A DNA stretch of 64,000 nt from an uncultured Alphaproteobacteria bacterium (GTDB taxonomy: Bacteria > Pseudomonadota > Alphaproteobacteria > HIMB59 > GCA-002718135). The stretch is from assembly GCA_902618015.1 (NCBI GenBank), contig CACMYX010000003.1:40001-104000 (forward strand), written 5' to 3'. How positions within the stretch are numbered: position 1 is the stretch's first letter; each line of letters opens with the position of its first letter. Positions 33,652 to 42,274 of the stretch are shown here, in pieces. The notes beneath the pieces are model-generated. The model did no database searches and was not told where the DNA came from. It saw nothing but the letters and a program-made list of their open reading frames with translations. Position numbers and translations under genes: made by a program.

Positions 33652-34767
33652 TTAAAAGTCCCAAATTTTTCTATAGTTTGATATCATTTTTTCAATACTA
33701 TATTCTTTTGTTAATTCTGCTGACCTTTTATTAACATAATTATAAAAATCTTCTTCTTTATCCTTAATTTTAAATATTACTTGTTTTGTGATATTTATAA
33801 AATCATATTTATTTAAATTTTTAAAAATTAATTTATTATTATTTATTATTATTTTTGCATCACCTACATCAGAGGATATGTTTGGAATTTTATTTGATAA
33901 AGTTTCTAATATTACGTTAGGAAAGCCTTCACCATAAGATGAGGTTAATACATGTAGGTCAATCAATGGGAAATAATCATTTATATTTTCAACTTCTTCT
34001 AAAAAAATTATTTTATTTCTATAATCACTTCTTAATTCTTTATTTTTAAATAGTTGATTTTTAATATTTTTACCTATTAAAAGTAGTATAACTTCATCTT
34101 TAAAGTATTGATCTATTTCATAAAAACAATCCAATAGAAAATTATGATTTTTTTGATCATGATATCTCGCAATCATAGCAATAACAATTTTTCTACTTAG
34201 ATTATATTTTTTAATAAATGTATTTTGAAAATTTTTACTAGTTTGAATTTTTTGTAATATTCCATTTGGAATATAGCAAAATATTTCTTTTTTATATCCA
34301 AATTTTACGTGTTGTTTAATTCCTTCCAATGAACATGATATTATTTTCTTTGGAAAATAATAAGAAAATATTGATAGCATCTTATAATAAATAAATTCTT
34401 TGATACTCATTTTATTTTTTACAGTACCCCTTATATTCCAGATAATATTTTTAACACCAGCTAGTTTAGCTGCAATTGAACCTATAAAATCACAATGATA
34501 TAACCAAGTTTGTAGAATATCAGGTTTATCTAATTTAAGTAATCTTACTAGCTTAAAAAACTCCAAAAATTTTGATTTATTAATAAAATCTAATTCAATA
34601 ATTTTAATATTATTTTTTATAAGTTTTGTTTTATAAAATTTATCTTTTCTAAGTGTAACAATAGTATGTAAATTATCATCATGATCGTGAGTTGTAAGAT
34701 TATAAAGGGTTTTTTCAGCCCCACCACTACCTAAACTGACAATTAAATGAGTAATTTTTTTTTTCAA
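33652..34767 (-). CDS. Glycosyltransferase family 4 (GT-B) protein
   Basis: 371 residues. The start is probably TTG (34765-34767), which gives the family-typical beginning KKKITHLIVSLGSGGAEKTL. No ATG is available in frame before this motif. The donor-domain motif HVLTSSYGEGFPNVILETLS (E-x7-E type) identifies a retaining GT4 enzyme. The HDQKNHNFLLDCF region is also typical. It shares a 47-bp intergenic gap with the divergent Wzz-like gene. The sugar donor cannot be told from sequence. Confidence 0.87.
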   Translation of the reverse strand: MKKKITHLIVSLGSGGAEKTLYNLTTHDHDDNLHTIVTLRKDKFYKTKLIKNNIKIIELDFINKSKFLEFFKLVRLLKLDKPDILQTWLYHCDFIGSIAAKLAGVKNIIWNIRGTVKNKMSIKEFIYYKMLSIFSYYFPKKIISCSLEGIKQHVKFGYKKEIFCYIPNGILQKIQTSKNFQNTFIKKYNLSRKIVIAMIARYHDQKNHNFLLDCFYEIDQYFKDEVILLLIGKNIKNQLFKNKELRSDYRNKIIFLEEVENINDYFPLIDLHVLTSSYGEGFPNVILETLSNKIPNISSDVGDAKIIINNNKLIFKNLNKYDFINITKQVIFKIKDKEEDFYNYVNKRSAELTKEYSIEKMISNYRKIWDF

Positions 34768-34814
34768 TGCTTTTAAAGTTTGTATGTATAATATTTTAGT
34801 TTAATAGTTTTTCA

Positions 34815-35513
34815 ATGAATTTTAATAGTTTTTTTAATACATTAACAAATTTTTTTGTTATAGTTTTCAATAATAAAAAAATATTTATTTTTTGGTTTTT
34901 TTTATACATTGTAGGTTTGTTGCTGATTTACAATTATAAGATTAATCATTATCAATATGAGCTAGAATATAAGATCCACAAACAATACACACCGATGGAC
35001 AGAATATTTAAAAGAGGCACTGATCCTCTTGCATATAATTTAATTAAAAAAGATTTAGATAAATATGATGTTTATTGGATTGATAATCCAGACAAAAGAT
35101 ATTTAAAATTAAAATTCGTTATTGTAGAAAATAGTAAAAATAAAGTTGATGATATAGTACAAGGAATTAACCTAGAATTTGAAAAATATAAAGATGAAAT
35201 AATTAAACTTACAAATAAACTCAATGAAAGATTAGATGAAGATATCATTGAAATAAAAAAAGAAATAAACAGAAATTATGTAGAAAAAGTAAAACTTTAT
35301 GAATATATCTATATTAAACAATTTCATAACGAACTTTTTTTAACCGATTACTCTGAAATTTTTATTCAAAATAATTATAAATATGAAAATATAACTAATG
35401 CTAAAGTGAAAATAATTATACAAGTGTTTAGTTCTTATATACTGATTCTTTATTTGCTAAATTTATTATTTTTAATTTATTTAAAATATTATAGAGAAAA
35501 CCAATCTTTTTAA
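34815..35513 (+). CDS. Putative Wzz-like chain-length regulator (two-helix protein)
   Basis: 232 residues. One membrane helix lies near the N-terminus (about 22-42) and one at the C-terminus (about 205-225). Between them is a 160-residue Lys/Glu-rich region with a long coiled-coil part (about 120-160). This is the layout of polysaccharide co-polymerases that set O-antigen length, although the usual proline-rich motif before the second helix is not seen. Its last 86 bp overlap the end of the convergent Wzy-like gene. The pairing with a polymerase-like gene supports the assignment, which remains an inference from topology. Confidence 0.55.
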   Translation: MNFNSFFNTLTNFFVIVFNNKKIFIFWFFLYIVGLLLIYNYKINHYQYELEYKIHKQYTPMDRIFKRGTDPLAYNLIKKDLDKYDVYWIDNPDKRYLKLKFVIVENSKNKVDDIVQGINLEFEKYKDEIIKLTNKLNERLDEDIIEIKKEINRNYVEKVKLYEYIYIKQFHNELFLTDYSEIFIQNNYKYENITNAKVKIIIQVFSSYILILYLLNLLFLIYLKYYRENQSF

Positions 35514-36621
35514 TATCTGTTTTTATGTATAAAAAACAAAGTAATGGGTAAATTATAGTAAATTTTTGTCTTGTAAGTAAACCATCATTAATAAAAACTA
35601 ATCCTGATAATAATCCCAAAGATAATATGTATATTATACAAGTTAGTTTTATTTCTAATGTAAAAGTAGAAAAATAAATTAAGAATATCGTTAATAATAA
35701 ATAATAATTAGAGGATAGAAATTGAAGCACAAATAAAAACGAAATATTTTTTTGCATTAGTGGTGTTAAAATAAAATGTAAAAACGCGTTATCAAAATTC
35801 ATAACGAATTCTCTAAAACCATTGTAACAAGTATTACTATTATAATTTAATTTTCTACAAAAAAAATCTATTTGTTCTACAAACCCATTTACTATACTTA
35901 AGTTTAAAATAAATAAAACCGAGATAGAACCAATAATTAATAAAAATGTTGTAATTAATTTTATTACTAATTTATAATTCAATTTTATAATTTTAAAATA
36001 TTGATGAATGAATATAAAAATCAAAATGAAATAAAAGTTTTGATATTTTATAAAGTATATTGGTATTAAAAATATTAATAATGTAATATATTTTTGTGAC
36101 TCATATTTAATTAAACTAATAGTCATTAAAAATATAATTACGGCTTCTTTCAAGCCTAATGATGTGTACATTATAAGTTCAGGAGTTAATAAAATTAATA
36201 TAAAAAGTATGGAATTTGTATTATTTTTTCTAAACAAATAAATAACTAATAAAGTCAAAATAAACTTGCTGAAATATCCTAATGCAATTTTTGAAAATAT
36301 AAAAGGCAATGGAATGAAGCTCAAAAAATATGTATAATTAATTATTTTTTTATCTCCTAAATACCCAGGATGAAGCTCTACATAATCTCTATGATAGAGA
36401 AGAGTCTCTAAATAATCTGTAGTATCTGGAAAATAACTCACAAAGAAAAAATTATTAAAAATAAAAGGGGTTGGAGAAAATACTAATAAAAAAATAAATA
36501 AATTTTTATCTAACAACTTAAACAACAAACAAAAAGAAATGAATAAAATATATAAAAGAAAATGAAAAAAATCTTCAAATAAAAAATTTAGTGTTTGATT
36601 ATCATAAAAAATATCTATCAT
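35428..36621 (-). CDS. Putative O-antigen polymerase (Wzy/EpsG-like membrane protein)
   Basis: 397 residues and about ten hydrophobic helices. A periplasmic-type loop (about 68-95, with SYFPDTTDYLETLLYHRDY) follows helix 2. Sequence identity with known polymerases cannot be judged by eye, which is normal for this diverse group. The location in a glycan locus with a WecA-like enzyme, an O-antigen ligase and a Wzz-like protein supports a Wzy role. Its 3' end overlaps the 3' end of the convergent Wzz-like gene by 86 bp, with both frames coding there. Confidence 0.6.
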   Translation of the reverse strand: MIDIFYDNQTLNFLFEDFFHFLLYILFISFCLLFKLLDKNLFIFLLVFSPTPFIFNNFFFVSYFPDTTDYLETLLYHRDYVELHPGYLGDKKIINYTYFLSFIPLPFIFSKIALGYFSKFILTLLVIYLFRKNNTNSILFILILLTPELIMYTSLGLKEAVIIFLMTISLIKYESQKYITLLIFLIPIYFIKYQNFYFILIFIFIHQYFKIIKLNYKLVIKLITTFLLIIGSISVLFILNLSIVNGFVEQIDFFCRKLNYNSNTCYNGFREFVMNFDNAFLHFILTPLMQKNISFLFVLQFLSSNYYLLLTIFLIYFSTFTLEIKLTCIIYILSLGLLSGLVFINDGLLTRQKFTIIYPLLCFLYIKTDIKKIGFLYNILNKLKIINLANKESVYKN

Positions 36622-36658
36622 TTATAACGCAATACATTCTTAGTAATTTTTACTATAG

Positions 36659-37354
36659 TTAATTCATACTAACAGTAAAGCCTCCATCACAAATTATATT
36701 TTGTCCAGTTATGTATGTATTATATTTACTACAAAGATAAATAATAACATTACTAATATCTTTTGAAGTCGCCATTCTCCCTAAAGGAATACGTGACGTA
36801 AGTTCTTGAATTTTTTTTTTGGATAACATTGATCTAGTCAGAGGAGTAAAAGTAAAACCAGGTGATACTGAGTTTGTCAATATGCCAAATTTACTATATT
36901 CTTGAGATAATGATTTAGACAAGCCAATTATAGCATGTTTTGCTATTGAATAAGGCGTTCTTCCAGTAAAGACCCTATTTGCAGCTATTGAAGAAATATT
37001 AATAATCCTACCTTTAGTTTTTTTCTCAATCATCTTATTAACAGCAGATTTACAAATAAATGTATAGGCGTTTAAATTAATATTTAAAATTTTATTATAA
37101 TCTTCTCTATTGAGTTTTATTAACTTTTTATTGAAATTGATTGATGCGTTGTTAATCAAAATATCAATTTTCTTTAAATCATTTATATAATTACATATAC
37201 CCTCTATGCCAACATTTGTCGTTAAATCATAATCTTTGGAACTAAAACCATGAACGGTGGCTCCAAGTTTTTTAAAATGTATTTTAATTTCTTCACCAAT
37301 ACCTTTTGATGATCCTGTTATTAATACAACTTTATTTTTAAAATTAATTAACAT
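36659..37354 (-). CDS. Short-chain dehydrogenase/reductase (FabG-like)
   Basis: 231 residues. The NAD(P) motif is TGSSKGIG (14-21), the structural motif LINNAS is near residue 85, and the catalytic residues are Ser in INISSIAA, Tyr and Lys in PYSIAKHA (about 147-151). The C-terminal GQNIICDGGF is standard. It overlaps the next upstream cytidylyltransferase gene by 11 bp. In this setting it probably oxidises or reduces a sugar or cyclitol intermediate rather than a fatty acid. Confidence 0.88.
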   Translation of the reverse strand: MLINFKNKVVLITGSSKGIGEEIKIHFKKLGATVHGFSSKDYDLTTNVGIEGICNYINDLKKIDILINNASINFNKKLIKLNREDYNKILNINLNAYTFICKSAVNKMIEKKTKGRIINISSIAANRVFTGRTPYSIAKHAIIGLSKSLSQEYSKFGILTNSVSPGFTFTPLTRSMLSKKKIQELTSRIPLGRMATSKDISNVIIYLCSKYNTYITGQNIICDGGFTVSMN

Positions 37355-38027
37355 TATTTTTCATAATTTTTTCTACTAATTTAAAATCATCGGTAGTATC
37401 TATATCAATAGTCGATAAACCTTTTAACTCATAATATTCAGTTTTACCACTTGGACCGTGATAGGCTGATCCAAATTTCTCATAATTACTTATAAACTTA
37501 CTGCACTTCCAGCCCATTAAACTAGTTGCATATACTTGAATAGGCTCCATAGTTTGAGAAGGGGGATTTTTTTTATTTTTGTTAAAATTAATTCCTTTAT
37601 TTTTATATACAGAAGCTATTTGATGGTTAGTAACTGATATAAGCGTATCTGGTTTTTTTTTAATTAAATACTTAACAAAATCATGTATTTCCTTGGGTGA
37701 TAAGAATGGGGATGTTGGAAGAATTTGAACTAAATAATCTGAGTGAATATTCTTCATAAAATCATAACCAAATTCATCATTTGTTGATTTATTAGTACTA
37801 TACTTCTTATTTCTTAAATAAAAATTAAATTTAAAATCATAAGCATAATTTCTTAATTTCTCATTTTCAGAGTTTATGTAAATATTATCAAATAATTTTT
37901 TGGACTTATAAACAGAATTTAAAACATAAGTTATTAGAGGTTTGCCATTTAATAACTTGATATTTTTGTTTTTTACTCTTTGACTTCCTAAACGTGCTGG
38001 TATCATACAATTAATAATTTTAGACAT
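37344..38027 (-). CDS. CMP-sugar synthetase (NeuA/KdsB-like cytidylyltransferase)
   Basis: 227 residues. The nucleotide-binding signature MIPARLGSQRVKNKN (7-21) and the LPTSPF motif identify an acylneuraminate-type cytidylyltransferase, which couples CMP to an acidic sugar. It is a clear paralogue of 39663-40331: both share PPSQ, a YHGP-x-GKT-x-Y segment and TxDID near the C-terminus, which are not typical of NeuA. The start overlaps the cupin gene stop by 8 bp. It probably activates the sugar made by this block. The substrate is unknown. Confidence 0.8.
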   Translation of the reverse strand: MSKIINCMIPARLGSQRVKNKNIKLLNGKPLITYVLNSVYKSKKLFDNIYINSENEKLRNYAYDFKFNFYLRNKKYSTNKSTNDEFGYDFMKNIHSDYLVQILPTSPFLSPKEIHDFVKYLIKKKPDTLISVTNHQIASVYKNKGINFNKNKKNPPSQTMEPIQVYATSLMGWKCSKFISNYEKFGSAYHGPSGKTEYYELKGLSTIDIDTTDDFKLVEKIMKNNVN

Positions 38028-38463
38028 ATATATGGTCTACATCAGCTCTGGATACAGCCAATCTAATGCAATTAGATTTACCTGTTGCAGTAATTTTATG
38101 AATATTATTTCTTTTTATTAAAACCAAATCACCTTTTTTAACAGTAAATGACTTTTTATTAATTTCAAATTTTGCCTTACCTTTAATAATAAACCACCAT
38201 TCATCCCAATTGGGGTGATAGTGAATTCTATTTCCATCCCCTGGTTTTTGTGAAATTAATGTAGCAGAATTTGATTTTGTATTTATAGCTCTATAGGCCC
38301 AACTTTTTTTACTACCATATTTTTTTTTAATTATGTCAGTATGATGAATACTTCGATTCTCAAATTTTGTAATTACTGTTTCTATTCCATCCTGACTTAA
38401 AATTTTTGGAACATCTCTATCTTTAGATATAATTTTTTTTTTAACTAATTTTTGCTTTTTCAT
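38020..38463 (-). CDS. Cupin-domain protein
   Basis: 147 residues. A single cupin barrel covers about 65-130, with motif 1 HYHPNWDEWWFIIKG (His, His, Glu metal ligands) and motif 2 GDLVLIKRNNIHKI (His). It may isomerise, epimerise or otherwise modify a nucleotide-sugar, or bind one. It overlaps the aminotransferase gene by 23 bp and the cytidylyltransferase gene by 8 bp. The tight coupling argues for action on the same intermediate. No specific family was recognised beyond the cupin fold. Confidence 0.8.
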   Translation of the reverse strand: MKKQKLVKKKIISKDRDVPKILSQDGIETVITKFENRSIHHTDIIKKKYGSKKSWAYRAINTKSNSATLISQKPGDGNRIHYHPNWDEWWFIIKGKAKFEINKKSFTVKKGDLVLIKRNNIHKITATGKSNCIRLAVSRADVDHIYV

Positions 38464-39658
38464 AAGATTTTTTAAGAGTTAATAGAAATATATTACATTC
38501 AGATTTTTTTATTAGCAAGTTTAATCTCATTCTAATAGTTGTTCCACCTGAAATGTTAACTAAGACACCATATTTAAATAAATTTTTAAAAATAGAATCT
38601 CTAAGAGATTTATTTTTCACATCAAAAGCAAATAATGAGCCGTTTGATCTTAAATTTTTAATAAAATGAATTTTTGAAAGTTCCTCATGCAGATATTCTG
38701 AAACAATATTTCTTTTCTTTAGTATATTATTTTTTAAAATAAATTGATGCATAAAATTACACCTTATCATATCTAGATGATCAGAATTGTATGTTGCATC
38801 TATCATTGAAGTATTATTTGCAATTTTTGCAAATTTTTTATTAATTGCTATTCCAGAAACTTGTGATTTTTTTCCAAAAATAAGAATATCAGGAACAATT
38901 TCACAATCTTGAAAATACCAAATTTTTTTTGAAGTATAAAAACCAGTTTGAATTTCATCAAAAATTAGAGGTATACTATACTTTTTTGTTATTTCTCTTA
39001 AAAATCTTAAGAAAGTAATATCTACATATAAATCACCAGCAGTACACTGAATAGGTTCAATTATGCAACATGAAATTTTATTGTGATTGTATTTGAATTC
39101 ATCCTTAATTTCATTAGTAATTTTTTTAAAATTAATTTTATTACGATGATATTTTTCCGCGTAATAACAGTTATAAGCTTTGAAATAATTACCTGGGAAT
39201 TTTTCTAATCTCTTTTTTGTAGAAATTACAGATCTATCAGAAATAATTCCGCCATAAGAATTAATTCCATGGAAAGAATTTTTAAAAATTAAAATTTTGT
39301 TTTTATAATTTCTAGAATACATAGCTGATTTTATTGCAGACTCCACAGCTAAAGCACCAGTAGAAAAAAAATTAAGATAAGAAAAATATTTACTTAAACC
39401 TGTTTGTTTATAAAAATTTTTTTTAAAAAGTTCTGACTCTCTTGTTGAGATTTCACATATTGGAAATTTTAAATAAAAATTATTAAGTATGATATTATCA
39501 TTTTTTTTATTTCTTAAAGTTTGATTGCTATAACCTAAAACATTAGTTGAATAAAGACCAAAAAAATCTAAAAAAGATTTCTTTTTATTAAGATCATAGA
39601 TAAATGAATTTTTTGATTTTTTAAAATCTGCTTTAATATTAAATATAGAACTAGACAT
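38441..39658 (-). CDS. Class III PLP aminotransferase, lysine 6-aminotransferase-like
   Basis: 405 residues. The PLP lysine lies in DILIFGKKSQVSG (about 266), preceded by IFDEIQTGFY, where the Asp contacts the cofactor. The FGKK-x-Q motif is characteristic of L-lysine 6-aminotransferases. In a glycan locus the enzyme more likely moves an amino group onto or from a sugar-like ketone or aldehyde, using lysine or glutamate as donor. It is flanked by two paralogous cytidylyltransferase genes, 4 bp from one of them. The family is clear; the substrate is inferred from context only. Confidence 0.8.
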   Translation of the reverse strand: MSSSIFNIKADFKKSKNSFIYDLNKKKSFLDFFGLYSTNVLGYSNQTLRNKKNDNIILNNFYLKFPICEISTRESELFKKNFYKQTGLSKYFSYLNFFSTGALAVESAIKSAMYSRNYKNKILIFKNSFHGINSYGGIISDRSVISTKKRLEKFPGNYFKAYNCYYAEKYHRNKINFKKITNEIKDEFKYNHNKISCCIIEPIQCTAGDLYVDITFLRFLREITKKYSIPLIFDEIQTGFYTSKKIWYFQDCEIVPDILIFGKKSQVSGIAINKKFAKIANNTSMIDATYNSDHLDMIRCNFMHQFILKNNILKKRNIVSEYLHEELSKIHFIKNLRSNGSLFAFDVKNKSLRDSIFKNLFKYGVLVNISGGTTIRMRLNLLIKKSECNIFLLTLKKSYEKAKIS

Positions 39659-39662
39659 TTTT

Positions 39663-40331
39663 CTAATTTAATATTTTATAAATTTGCTCAGCTAAGAGGA
39701 AATCAAATTCTTCATCTATATCCACTGTTGCAAAACCATCTAATTTAAAATAATCAGTTTTCCCTTCTGGTCCGTGATATGCACATTTATATTTATTCAT
39801 ATTTTTTTGAAAAGTATCAGAGTGCCATGCCATTAATGAGCAAGCGTATGCCATAATTGGTGTTAATTCTTGTGACGGTGGAGTTTGTTTATTTTTTTCA
39901 TAATTTATAGGTTGATTTTTAAATGTACACTCAATTCGAACTTCTTTTTGAGAAATTAAAGTCTGACAGTTATTTTCAAAAAAGTATTTAAAAAAATTAT
40001 TTATATCTTTTGTATTTATAAAAGGTGAAGTTGGCAATATCTGAAAAATATTTTTACAATCTATATTACTTAGAAAATCATTAACAAACTCATCGTTGGT
40101 AGCACTGTCACTTGCGAGATATTCTGAACGTTTATAAAAATTTATAGCATTTTTATCAGCAATTTCTTTGAAAACGTCTCCTTCAGAATTAATATATATT
40201 TCATCAAATAAGTTAGTTTTTTTTACCGAATCAATTACATGTTGAATTAAAGGTTTTCCTCCAAGGATTTTAAGATTTTTATTCTTAACCCTTTTACTGC
40301 CTAATCTAGCAGGTATCATAGCAATATTCAT
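39663..40331 (-). CDS. CMP-sugar synthetase (NeuA/KdsB-like), paralogue of 37344-38027
   Basis: 222 residues. MIPARLGSKRVKNKN (5-19) and ILPTSPFI identify the cytidylyltransferase fold. The C-terminal part YHGPEGKTDYFKLDGF then TVDIDEEFDF matches the paralogue three genes away almost position for position. Two such copies in one block suggest either two related acidic sugars or a divergent duplicate with changed specificity. The stop of the Gfo/Idh gene upstream abuts its start codon with no gap. Confidence 0.8.
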   Translation of the reverse strand: MNIAMIPARLGSKRVKNKNLKILGGKPLIQHVIDSVKKTNLFDEIYINSEGDVFKEIADKNAINFYKRSEYLASDSATNDEFVNDFLSNIDCKNIFQILPTSPFINTKDINNFFKYFFENNCQTLISQKEVRIECTFKNQPINYEKNKQTPPSQELTPIMAYACSLMAWHSDTFQKNMNKYKCAYHGPEGKTDYFKLDGFATVDIDEEFDFLLAEQIYKILN

Positions 40332-41327
40332 TTATTTTCTTCTCTTTATGTCTTGATTATAAACATAATCTATTATTTTCATAATATTAAATGCTTCTTT
40401 ACTATAATTTAGCTTTTTGTTTTTTTCTAAATTAATTTTTCTTAAAAAATCTAATGTTTCAATTTTAAATGAGTTATCTTTGTAAAAAGTTTTTTTATTA
40501 AATTTACTTATTTGACCAGTTTTTTTATTTTTTAAACCATATTTTACTACTTCTGGAGCATAGGTCATGGAAGGTGTGATCAAACCATCAAGTTCTATAA
40601 AACCATTTTCAGTACAAATTTCTATATTAAATTTATGGTTCCAATAATTAGCAGAAGAATGTAATGAAGCAATGATATTTTCATTGTTACATAAAGTTAG
40701 AAAAGCATTATCTTCAACTTCAATATTCCAGTAAGATCTGCTAGATAAAGAATGATTTAAGGTAAATACACTATTTGAAATATAATTAAAAAGATCTAAA
40801 ATATGAATACCCTGATCAATTAGAATACCTCCTCCAGAAATTTTTTTAAAATTTCTCCAATTTTTATTAAAATCTAAACTTCCTGCCTTACCATATTCTG
40901 CTCTCATCCATAAAATTTTTCCAAATTTTTTTTTTAAAAGTTGTTTTAAAAAAATAATATTATTATGGAATCTATGATTAAAACCATAGACTAGAGGAGT
41001 TTTATATTTATTCTCTATTTTAATAATGCTTTTAAGTATATTTAAGTTTTTGGAAGGTGGTTTCTCACAAAATACTGGGATTTTATAAGAAAGAAATTTT
41101 TTTACATATCTAGGAGCGACATTAACAAAAGTGCATACAAAAACAGCATCTAATTCTTTAACATTGATTTTATTTAGATTTTTAATAAATTGAGTTTTGA
41201 AACTTGAATTAGATAGTTTTAAAATATCTTTATCAAAAACATATATTTTTTTTACAATTTTTAAATTATTTAAAATATAATGCCTAATTGCACCCATTTT
41301 ACCATATCCTATGATTAAAATTTTCAT
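40332..41327 (-). CDS. Gfo/Idh/MocA-family NAD(P)-dependent oxidoreductase
   Basis: 331 residues. The N-terminal Rossmann motif is GYGKMGAIRH (7-16). The FCEKPPS motif (Lys about 95) and GGGILIDQGIHILDLF (His about 184) are the catalytic signatures of the family. Members oxidise or reduce sugars and inositols, including UDP-sugar acids and scyllo-inosose. It overlaps the 2-hydroxyacid dehydrogenase gene by 4 bp. Next to a dehydroquinate-synthase-like cyclase it could act on a cyclitol. Confidence 0.88.
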   Translation of the reverse strand: MKILIIGYGKMGAIRHYILNNLKIVKKIYVFDKDILKLSNSSFKTQFIKNLNKINVKELDAVFVCTFVNVAPRYVKKFLSYKIPVFCEKPPSKNLNILKSIIKIENKYKTPLVYGFNHRFHNNIIFLKQLLKKKFGKILWMRAEYGKAGSLDFNKNWRNFKKISGGGILIDQGIHILDLFNYISNSVFTLNHSLSSRSYWNIEVEDNAFLTLCNNENIIASLHSSANYWNHKFNIEICTENGFIELDGLITPSMTYAPEVVKYGLKNKKTGQISKFNKKTFYKDNSFKIETLDFLRKINLEKNKKLNYSKEAFNIMKIIDYVYNQDIKRRK

Positions 41328-42274
41328 GAGATTGAATAGTATTTAATAAAATTACTTGAGGGTATTTCTGATTTTTTTATATTCTTTACAGCACTCATCC
41401 CCATTTTTTTAATAGACTCCTCTGAACTTCCTCCTATATGAGGTGATAAGAAAATATTTTCATTATCTATATCAAAATCAATTTTTGGCTCATTTTTTAA
41501 TACATCAAAACCCAAACCATAAATATGACCTTTCTTATAATATTTTAACAGATTTTTTTCATCAACCAAACCACCTCTTGAAAAATTTAAAAATATTGAT
41601 TTTTTTTTCATTAATTTAATTTTGTTGGTATCAAAAAAATTATTATTTTTCTTATTTAGTGGTATGTGAAGTGATACTATATCACTTTGTGTAATTAATT
41701 TATATAATGGTGCTTTTTTTACATGATTAAATTTAGATTTAATATTTTTATTTAAATCATAAAAAAGAACTTTGCATTGAAATGGTTTAAGTAATCTAGA
41801 TAGACTAGAACCTACATTTCCATATCCTATTATTCCAAAAGTAGTTCCTGCTAATTCCTTTCCTACAACTTGTTTCCAAGTTTTATTTTTAACTAAAGAA
41901 AGAGCTTTTAATGCATTATGTCTCAACAATATCGCAGCTGAAAGTGTCAGTTCAGCTACTGAATTCTTGTTCACTCCTTCTGAATAACCTAAATAAATTT
42001 TTCTTTTTTTAATCTCTTTTAGATCTAGATTATTTAACCCAACTCCATATTTACTAATTATTTTTAATTTTGGTAATTGCTTTAAAATAGACAAATCAAT
42101 TTTTTCTAAACCAATAATAGCAGCATCAGCATCTTTTAGAAAATTAATTAAATCATTTTTTTTTGAAATAAGTTTATTTGTTTCATTAAAAATACAATCT
42201 TTATAATATTTCTGTAGATAATCTCTTAAGAATATATTATTTGAAAATGACCTTGATGTAACAGCAACTTTCAT
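41324..42274 (-). CDS. D-isomer-specific 2-hydroxyacid dehydrogenase
   Basis: 316 residues. The NAD motif is GYGNVGSSL (about 149). Catalytic residues are Arg in FSRGGLVDE, Glu in LKNEPKID and His in SPHIGGSSEES (about 291). It resembles phosphoglycerate dehydrogenase and would interconvert a D-2-hydroxy acid and a 2-oxo acid. The stop overlaps the Gfo/Idh start by 4 bp. A role in making a carboxylated sugar or its precursor in this block is plausible. Serine synthesis is less likely given the neighbours. Confidence 0.88.
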   Translation of the reverse strand: MKVAVTSRSFSNNIFLRDYLQKYYKDCIFNETNKLISKKNDLINFLKDADAAIIGLEKIDLSILKQLPKLKIISKYGVGLNNLDLKEIKKRKIYLGYSEGVNKNSVAELTLSAAILLRHNALKALSLVKNKTWKQVVGKELAGTTFGIIGYGNVGSSLSRLLKPFQCKVLFYDLNKNIKSKFNHVKKAPLYKLITQSDIVSLHIPLNKKNNNFFDTNKIKLMKKKSIFLNFSRGGLVDEKNLLKYYKKGHIYGLGFDVLKNEPKIDFDIDNENIFLSPHIGGSSEESIKKMGMSAVKNIKKSEIPSSNFIKYYSIS

